The notes beneath the pieces are model-generated. The model worked only from the letters and a program-made list of their open reading frames with translations, was not told the origin of the DNA and searched no databases. The position numbers and the translations under genes were made by a program. Of a DNA stretch of 11,321 bases, positions 7,603-11,321 are shown one piece after another. The DNA comes from Clostridia bacterium. Its GTDB lineage: Bacteria; Bacillota_A; Clostridia; Christensenellales; CAG-138. Location: the NCBI GenBank assembly GCA_017553815.1, contig JAFZJT010000138.1:1-11321 (forward strand), read 5' to 3'. How positions within the stretch are numbered: position 1 is the stretch's first letter; every line of letters begins with the position of its first letter.

Positions 7603-7647
7603 ACTTCAGATCCTCCTTTTTTACTGCGGCGCATAAAAGAAAATTAT

Positions 7648-7786
7648 AAAAACCGATCGGGGAACCGAGACTCTTGAGGGATGTGCCGATGCTTATCTCT
7701 CAAAACCCCCGGCGTTGCCAAGGTCTTCGTCCGCGCCAAGCGCCAACAAGAATCGCGGTCGAATGTGCTCTCCCCGATCGGCCTTT
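7648..7786 (-). promoter_or_regulatory. Candidate structured RNA element upstream of murD
   Basis: A 139-base element bounded by a long inverted repeat. The core arms CCGATCGGGGA (7653-7663) and TCCCCGATCGG (7771-7781) pair perfectly; read as minus-strand RNA the stem extends to 16 pairs with two G-U wobbles and ends in five U residues. Inside, TTCG-T-CCGCG (7726-7735) pairs with CGCGG-T-CGAA (7754-7763), nine pairs around one U-U mismatch, and 7672-7678 pairs with 7699-7705, seven pairs including one G-U. Wobbles in two separate helices are C-A mismatches on the other strand, so the folding RNA is the minus one, same as the operon. It could be a cis-regulatory leader of murD, a processed small RNA, or a short inverted-repeat insertion. 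I do not recognise it as any known riboswitch class. Confidence 0.5.
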
Positions 7787-7796
7787 TTCGGGGGTT

Positions 7797-7814
7797 GTGC
7801 CGAAAGCTCGGCAC
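7797..7814 (-). other. Hairpin just after the mraY stop
   Basis: A perfect seven-pair stem with a four-base loop, GTGCCGA-AAGC-TCGGCAC. No U-tract follows on the minus strand, so it is more likely a message-stabilising or processing hairpin, or part of the larger element next to it, than a terminator. Confidence 0.55.
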
Positions 7815-7827
7815 GGTTTGAAATCAT

Positions 7828-8850
7828 TTACATAAACAGCGCCAGCGCCGCGAGGCAACAGATCGCCGTAACTATCATATAGCCGGAAACTATCTTGGTC
7901 TCGGGCTGCCCGAGCAGCTCGAAATGATGGTGCAGGGGAGCCATCTTGAAGATGCGCTTGCCGTGGCGAAGCTTGAAGGATCCCACCTGGAGCACCACGC
8001 TGACTGCGGAGGCAACGATGCAGCAGCCCATCAGCAGGAAGATGAACGGGGATCTGCTGTAGATGACCATTGCGCTCATCGCGCCGCCAAGAGCCATCGA
8101 GCCGGTGTCGCCCATGAAAACCTTGGCGGGGTAGCTGTTGCTCTTCAGGAAGCCGAGGCAGCCGCCTGCAACGGCGAAGGCGAAGATCGCCATGTTGAGC
8201 ATTCCGTCGCTTGCCGCGGTGAAGATGGGCTTGTCGCTGATGAAATCGGCGGCGAATGCCTTTGCAAAGTAAAGGAAGAGCGCGCCCATCGCAAGGGAGT
8301 AGATAAGGGTCGTGCCGGAAAGCAGTCCGTCAAGACCGTCGGTAAGGTTCGCGCTGTTCACGATTGCAATAACGGTGAACATAACGAACGGGATGTAGAA
8401 CCGGCCGAGCTCGATCTCGCCAAAGATGGGGCTGTAGAGCTTCGAGCCGATGTTGTCGCTCTTATAGGCGTAGAAGGCAACGATAAAGGCGAGCAGGAAC
8501 TGCGCGATTATCTTCTGATATGCCTTGAGGCCGAGGTTGCGCTTGAACTTGACCTTGATGAAGTCGTCGAGGAAGCCGACGAGTCCGAACGCTATCATTA
8601 TAAGAATGGACGGAACGGAATATTCGAGCGCGATATTGTACTTGCTTGAGATGAGCACCGCGGCGATGATGCCGATGATGAACATTATGCCGCCCATCGT
8701 GGGGGTGCCTTCCTTCGCGGATTTGGCGTGGGGTCCTTCCTCTCGCTCGACTTGACCGTATTTCAGGCGGCGGAGCATCTTTATGAAGGCGGGGGATATC
8801 AGCATCGTTATCGCAGCCGCTTCAAGAAAAGCGAAGATCATCCTTTGCAT
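7828..8850 (-). CDS. mraY: Phospho-N-acetylmuramoyl-pentapeptide-transferase MraY
   Basis: Integral membrane enzyme that transfers phospho-MurNAc-pentapeptide from UDP to undecaprenyl phosphate, making lipid I. The 340-residue product has about ten hydrophobic segments and the family motifs GTPTMGG (48-54), GFLDDFIKV (92-100) with the Asp pair 95-96, NSANLTDGLDGL (165-176), FMGDTGSMALGG (245-256) with Asp248, and KMAPLHHHFE (302-311). These separate MraY from the related WecA/TagO transferases. ATG 8850 follows AAAGG with an eight-base gap. It comes directly after murE; murF, which makes the pentapeptide substrate of this enzyme and usually sits between the two, is not here. The length is slightly short for the family but normal for Clostridia-type proteins. 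Confidence 0.97.
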   Translation of the reverse strand: MQRMIFAFLEAAAITMLISPAFIKMLRRLKYGQVEREEGPHAKSAKEGTPTMGGIMFIIGIIAAVLISSKYNIALEYSVPSILIMIAFGLVGFLDDFIKVKFKRNLGLKAYQKIIAQFLLAFIVAFYAYKSDNIGSKLYSPIFGEIELGRFYIPFVMFTVIAIVNSANLTDGLDGLLSGTTLIYSLAMGALFLYFAKAFAADFISDKPIFTAASDGMLNMAIFAFAVAGGCLGFLKSNSYPAKVFMGDTGSMALGGAMSAMVIYSRSPFIFLLMGCCIVASAVSVVLQVGSFKLRHGKRIFKMAPLHHHFELLGQPETKIVSGYMIVTAICCLAALALFM

Positions 8851-8889
8851 AAGTAAAACCTTTCTGACATATTATTGGGCTTGAAGACG

Positions 8890-8912
8890 GCGCACATCGG
8901 ATGGATGCGCGC
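8890..8912 (-). other. Hairpin between murE and mraY
   Basis: GCGCACATC (8890-8898) and GATGCGCGC (8904-8912) flank a five-base loop. As minus-strand RNA this is a nine-pair stem including one G-U wobble; on the other strand the same position is a mismatch, so minus-strand RNA is the better reading. No U-tract follows. It fills the 69-base gap where murF would normally lie. Confidence 0.5.
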
Positions 8913-8919
8913 GCTTTTA

Positions 8920-10377
8920 TCAACTCTTTTTTTCTTCGCGCATCTCCTCGAGCAGCTCCGCTACGACCACCTTTTCGTCGAACGGGTACTTGACGCCGTT
9001 TATTTCCTGATAGTATTCGTGTCCCTTGCCCGCAAGCACTATGATATCGTTCTTCTTGGCAACGGAAAGCGCGTATTTGATTGCTTCGCGCCGATTCTCC
9101 ATCACAACGTGCTCGCAGCTCGTTCGGTTGACGCCCTCAAGCACCATCGAGATTATGCGCATCGGATCCTCCGTGCGGGGGTTATCCGAGGTAACGACGC
9201 AAAAATCGGAGTACCTTGCGGCCGTTTCGCCCATTATGGGGCGCTTGGTGTTGTCGCGGTCGCCGCCGCAGCCGAAAACGGTGATGATGCGGCCCTTGGC
9301 GAATTCGCGCACCGAAGTGAGAAGGTTCTCAAGGCCGTCCGGCGTGTGAGCAAAGTCGAGGATGACCGTGAAATCGAAGCCTTCGGTCGGAAGGGTCTCC
9401 ATTCGACCCGAAACGCTGACGACGCTTGCAAGCCCCGCGGCGATATCCTCGAGCCCTATGCCGAGCTTGAGGCAGACGCCTGCTGCGAGCATCGCGTTGA
9501 AAACGTTGAAGAGGCCGGGGATCGGAACGGTTATATGCTGCATCCCCATTGTGCAGTTCATGTCGAACTCAACGAAGGTGGGGCAGATATCGATGTTCGT
9601 TGCGCGGATATCCGCATTGTTCGTGCGAACGCCGTAGCGGATCGCGGGAAGATTCAAGCCGGAAAGTAGCATGTCGCTGTGAACGTCATCCGCGTTCATA
9701 ACGGCGAATTTGCTGCGCTTGAAGAGGAGCTTCTTTGCTTCAAGGTAGTTCTCGAAGGTTTTATGGTAATCGAGGTGATCCTGCGTAAGATTGGTGAAGC
9801 CGCCGACCACGAATTCGATGCCGTGCACCCTGTCCTGATCGAGCGCGCTGGAGCTGGTTTCCATTATTATGATATCCACTCCGACGTCCTTCATCATGCG
9901 GAAAACACGCTGCAATTCAACGCTTTCGGGCGTGGTGAGATCGGTGTGAATGATATGATCGCCGATGAGGTTGCGTATCGTGCCGATGAGGCCGACCTTC
10001 ATTCCGGCCTTCTCGCAGACAGCCTTTATCATATATGTAGTGGTGGTCTTGCCGTTCGTTCCGGTTATACCCACAACGGGTATGCCGTCGAGCGGATGAC
10101 CGAAGAAGTTTTCCGCTATCTCGGCCATCGCGACGCGGGAGTTTTTAACGACTATCTGCGGAACGCGGAAGGGAAGCTCCCTTTCAACGAGCAGCGCCGC
10201 GGCTCCCGCATTGACGGCGGCTTCGGCGTATTCATGCCCGTCCTTATAGGTGCCGTTGATGCAGCAAAACAGATTGCCTGGCTTGACCTTTCTTGAATCG
10301 TATGCGATCTCGGTGATATCCGCATCGCTTCCGATCAGCTTATGTTCTATGTTTGCGGTCATTGCGCTGATACGCAT
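8920..10377 (-). CDS. murE: UDP-MurNAc-tripeptide synthetase MurE, meso-DAP type
   Basis: Cytoplasmic ATP-dependent ligase that adds the third residue of the peptidoglycan stem to UDP-MurNAc-L-Ala-D-Glu. The 485-residue product has the N-terminal UDP-binding domain (about 1-95, with AYDSRKVKPGNLF at 25-37), P-loop GITGTNGKTTTT (103-114), TTPES (148-152), NLTQDHLDYHKTFENYLEAK (196-215) with the probable carbamylated Lys215, and a C-terminal domain with DNPR (398-401) and AGKGHE (449-454). DNPR is the established signature for meso-diaminopimelate, not lysine, as added residue. The usual EVSSHAL segment reads ETSSSAL (173-179), while Gln181 and Arg183 of the following QDRVHG are kept. ATG 10377 has AAGGAG six bases upstream; an internal in-frame ATG five codons on is less well placed. 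Confidence 0.97.
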   Translation of the reverse strand: MRISAMTANIEHKLIGSDADITEIAYDSRKVKPGNLFCCINGTYKDGHEYAEAAVNAGAAALLVERELPFRVPQIVVKNSRVAMAEIAENFFGHPLDGIPVVGITGTNGKTTTTYMIKAVCEKAGMKVGLIGTIRNLIGDHIIHTDLTTPESVELQRVFRMMKDVGVDIIIMETSSSALDQDRVHGIEFVVGGFTNLTQDHLDYHKTFENYLEAKKLLFKRSKFAVMNADDVHSDMLLSGLNLPAIRYGVRTNNADIRATNIDICPTFVEFDMNCTMGMQHITVPIPGLFNVFNAMLAAGVCLKLGIGLEDIAAGLASVVSVSGRMETLPTEGFDFTVILDFAHTPDGLENLLTSVREFAKGRIITVFGCGGDRDNTKRPIMGETAARYSDFCVVTSDNPRTEDPMRIISMVLEGVNRTSCEHVVMENRREAIKYALSVAKKNDIIVLAGKGHEYYQEINGVKYPFDEKVVVAELLEEMREEKKS

Positions 10378-10477
10378 TTGTTTCTCCTTCCCCCAAAGGC
10401 GGGATATGTTTTATAGGATGAAGGGTCACTGCCGTTTTCCTCTTAAAAGGGGGTGGCAGGGGAGAGCTTTATGCCCG
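10378..10477. other. 100-base gap between the PBP gene and murE
   Basis: No gene. The minus strand carries the murE ribosome site (AAGGAG, 10384-10389) and an A/T-rich TATAAA (10410-10415) without a usable -35 at the right distance. No terminator-like hairpin with a U-tract is seen, so co-transcription of the PBP gene with murE is likely. Confidence 0.5.
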
Positions 10478-11321
10478 TTACGGCTGCTCGCTCGGAGCCT
10501 CCGTTTGTTCGGGAGCGGGCGAGCCACTCGGCTCCTCTGCTGTAGGAACCTCCGTAGGCACCGCTGTGGGCGCGGAGGTCACTATCGGCGAGGTCGCGTG
10601 GAAATAGACTGTTACGCTCGAGCCGTATTCCACCATCTGATGTGCGTAGACGCTCTGCGCGTAAACCTCTCCGTAGGGATCGGCGGGCTCGGAATGCATG
10701 ATGAGACCGAGCGACTTGAGCGTGTCATACGCCTGAAGCGGCGTCATGCCGATAAGATTGGGCATTTCAACGTAGTAGGGCTCGTCGGATTCGACGGTCT
10801 CGCCCTCATGCCCGGTGTAGAGGAGTACGGATGAGCCGAAGGGAACGCTCTGACCCGCGGCGGGCACCTGTAGCGTGACGGGCTCATCGCATTCGTAGAC
10901 TCCGTAAAGCCCGAACTCGGAGAGCTTATTTGCCGCTTCGCTCGCAGTCATGCCGGTCAGCTTGGGAATCTCGATTGCGACGGTGTTGATATCGCTTCTC
11001 GGCACTTTGGCGTACTGGAGAATATCGGAAAGCACTCTGCGAACGTATGGAGCGGCGACTGTGCTGCCGAAGATGGAGCTGACATGGGGCTCATCGACGA
11101 GTATCAGGCAGAGATAGCGCGGTTCGTCCGCGGGTGCGAAGCCTATGAAGGAGCAGATATAGCTTCCTTGGGATACTCTGCCGTATTTATCGTATTTCTG
11201 CGCAGTGCCGGTCTTGCCGCCAACGGCGTAGCCCTCGATCTTTGCGTTTCTCCCCGTGCCGTTATCAACAACGGACTGGAGTATCCGGCGAACCTTGAGC
11301 GAGGTCTCCTCGCTGATGACC
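10478..11321 (-). CDS. Class B penicillin-binding protein, C-terminal part with two PASTA domains (partial)
   Basis: Only the last 280 residues are inside the window; the gene continues beyond 11321. The frame reads through the edge (first full codon 11318-11320), giving VISEETSLKVRRILQSVVDN followed by the transpeptidase KTGTAQ motif (36-41), and ending the catalytic domain near residue 105. Two PASTA domains follow (about 115-169, with IPKLTGMTASEAANKLSEFG, and 182-241, with MPNLIGMTPLQAYDTLKSLG), then a Thr/Pro/Glu/Ser-rich tail of about 39 residues. The protein cross-links peptides outside the membrane, most likely with FtsW. A PASTA-bearing PBP ahead of murE fits FtsI/PBP2x or SpoVD; two PASTA repeats resemble PBP2x, but the division or sporulation role cannot be decided from this part. 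An internal GTG at 11035 is not a real start. Confidence 0.92.
   Translation of the reverse strand, partial: VISEETSLKVRRILQSVVDNGTGRNAKIEGYAVGGKTGTAQKYDKYGRVSQGSYICSFIGFAPADEPRYLCLILVDEPHVSSIFGSTVAAPYVRRVLSDILQYAKVPRSDINTVAIEIPKLTGMTASEAANKLSEFGLYGVYECDEPVTLQVPAAGQSVPFGSSVLLYTGHEGETVESDEPYYVEMPNLIGMTPLQAYDTLKSLGLIMHSEPADPYGEVYAQSVYAHQMVEYGSSVTVYFHATSPIVTSAPTAVPTEVPTAEEPSGSPAPEQTEAPSEQP

Larger units (their letters stand above)
7603..7827. other. 225-base gap between mraY and murD, rich in RNA structure
   Basis: No open reading frame of note. It contains, in transcription order, a seven-pair hairpin 13 bases after the mraY stop, a large inverted-repeat element (7648-7786), a T-rich stretch and the murD ribosome site. 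No good promoter is visible between the mraY stop and the element, so it is probably transcribed as part of the operon. Confidence 0.6.

Noticed and set aside
6382..7677. 431-codon plus-strand open frame opposite murD
   Set aside because: It mirrors murD codon structure, has no domain I recognise, and the opposite strand carries all the MurD motifs.
7648..7786. Reading the mraY-murD element as a known riboswitch, 6S RNA, SRP RNA or T-box
   Set aside because: I looked for the core motifs of SAM, TPP, FMN, cobalamin, glycine, c-di-AMP and THF classes, the T-box sequence and the SRP domain IV loop and found none; 6S RNA is usually longer with a central bubble.
7648..7786. Reading the same element as a plus-strand transcript ending in a CCTTTTT tail
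   Set aside because: Two helices need G-U pairs that exist only in minus-strand RNA, and there is no plus-strand gene nearby.
8875..9669. 264-codon and neighbouring plus-strand frames opposite murE
   Set aside because: They are antisense to an intact MurE with all catalytic motifs and show no plausible protein features.
10410..10432. Possible promoter with TATAAA upstream of murE
   Set aside because: No -35 box is found at 16-18 bases, and co-transcription with the PBP gene explains murE expression.
1..11321. Defence system, mobile element or CRISPR array
   Set aside because: No repeats with spacers, transposase, integrase, nuclease or toxin-antitoxin motifs appear on either strand; the window is a housekeeping cluster.

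Overview
The window is a stretch of the division and cell-wall (dcw) cluster of a bacterium, with every supported gene on the minus strand. Read in the direction of transcription (high to low coordinates) the order is: 3' part of a class B penicillin-binding protein with PASTA domains, murE, mraY, murD, ftsW, divIB/ftsQ, ftsA, ftsZ, then after a terminator an alpha/beta hydrolase. The gene order, the PASTA-tailed transpeptidase ahead of murE, the DivIB-type protein with a long charged cytoplasmic N-terminus and the strong AGGAGG-type ribosome sites point to Bacillota, most likely an uncultured Clostridia lineage of moderately high GC. MurE carries the DNPR motif, so the peptidoglycan is predicted to use meso-diaminopimelate.

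Layout. 10478-11321: transpeptidase C-terminus, two PASTA domains and a Thr/Pro/Glu-rich tail. 8920-10377 murE, 7828-8850 mraY and 6202-7602 murD supply cytoplasmic and lipid-linked precursor steps. 4927-6120 ftsW is the SEDS glycan polymerase, the partner of the class B PBP. 3797-4888 divIB/ftsQ, 2343-3551 ftsA and 961-2301 ftsZ are divisome assembly genes; a good sigma-A-like promoter at 3660-3689 gives ftsA-ftsZ its own transcription start. A GC-rich hairpin at 922-944 closes the cluster. 162-899 encodes a stand-alone hydrolase not obviously linked to division.

What stands out. The cluster is slimmed: murF is missing between murE and mraY, and murG, murC and murB are missing between ftsW and divIB. 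Several junctions hold clear hairpins without U-tracts. The mraY-murD junction (225 bases) holds the most interesting non-coding signal: a roughly 139-base inverted-repeat element that folds as a three-helix junction only if read as minus-strand RNA, with competing pairings on its 5' side. FtsA has an unusual phosphate-2 loop, and MurE and MurD each have a substitution in an otherwise conserved substrate-site motif. I see no mobile elements, CRISPR arrays, tRNA or rRNA. Overall this is mostly a conventional locus with one candidate undescribed RNA element.
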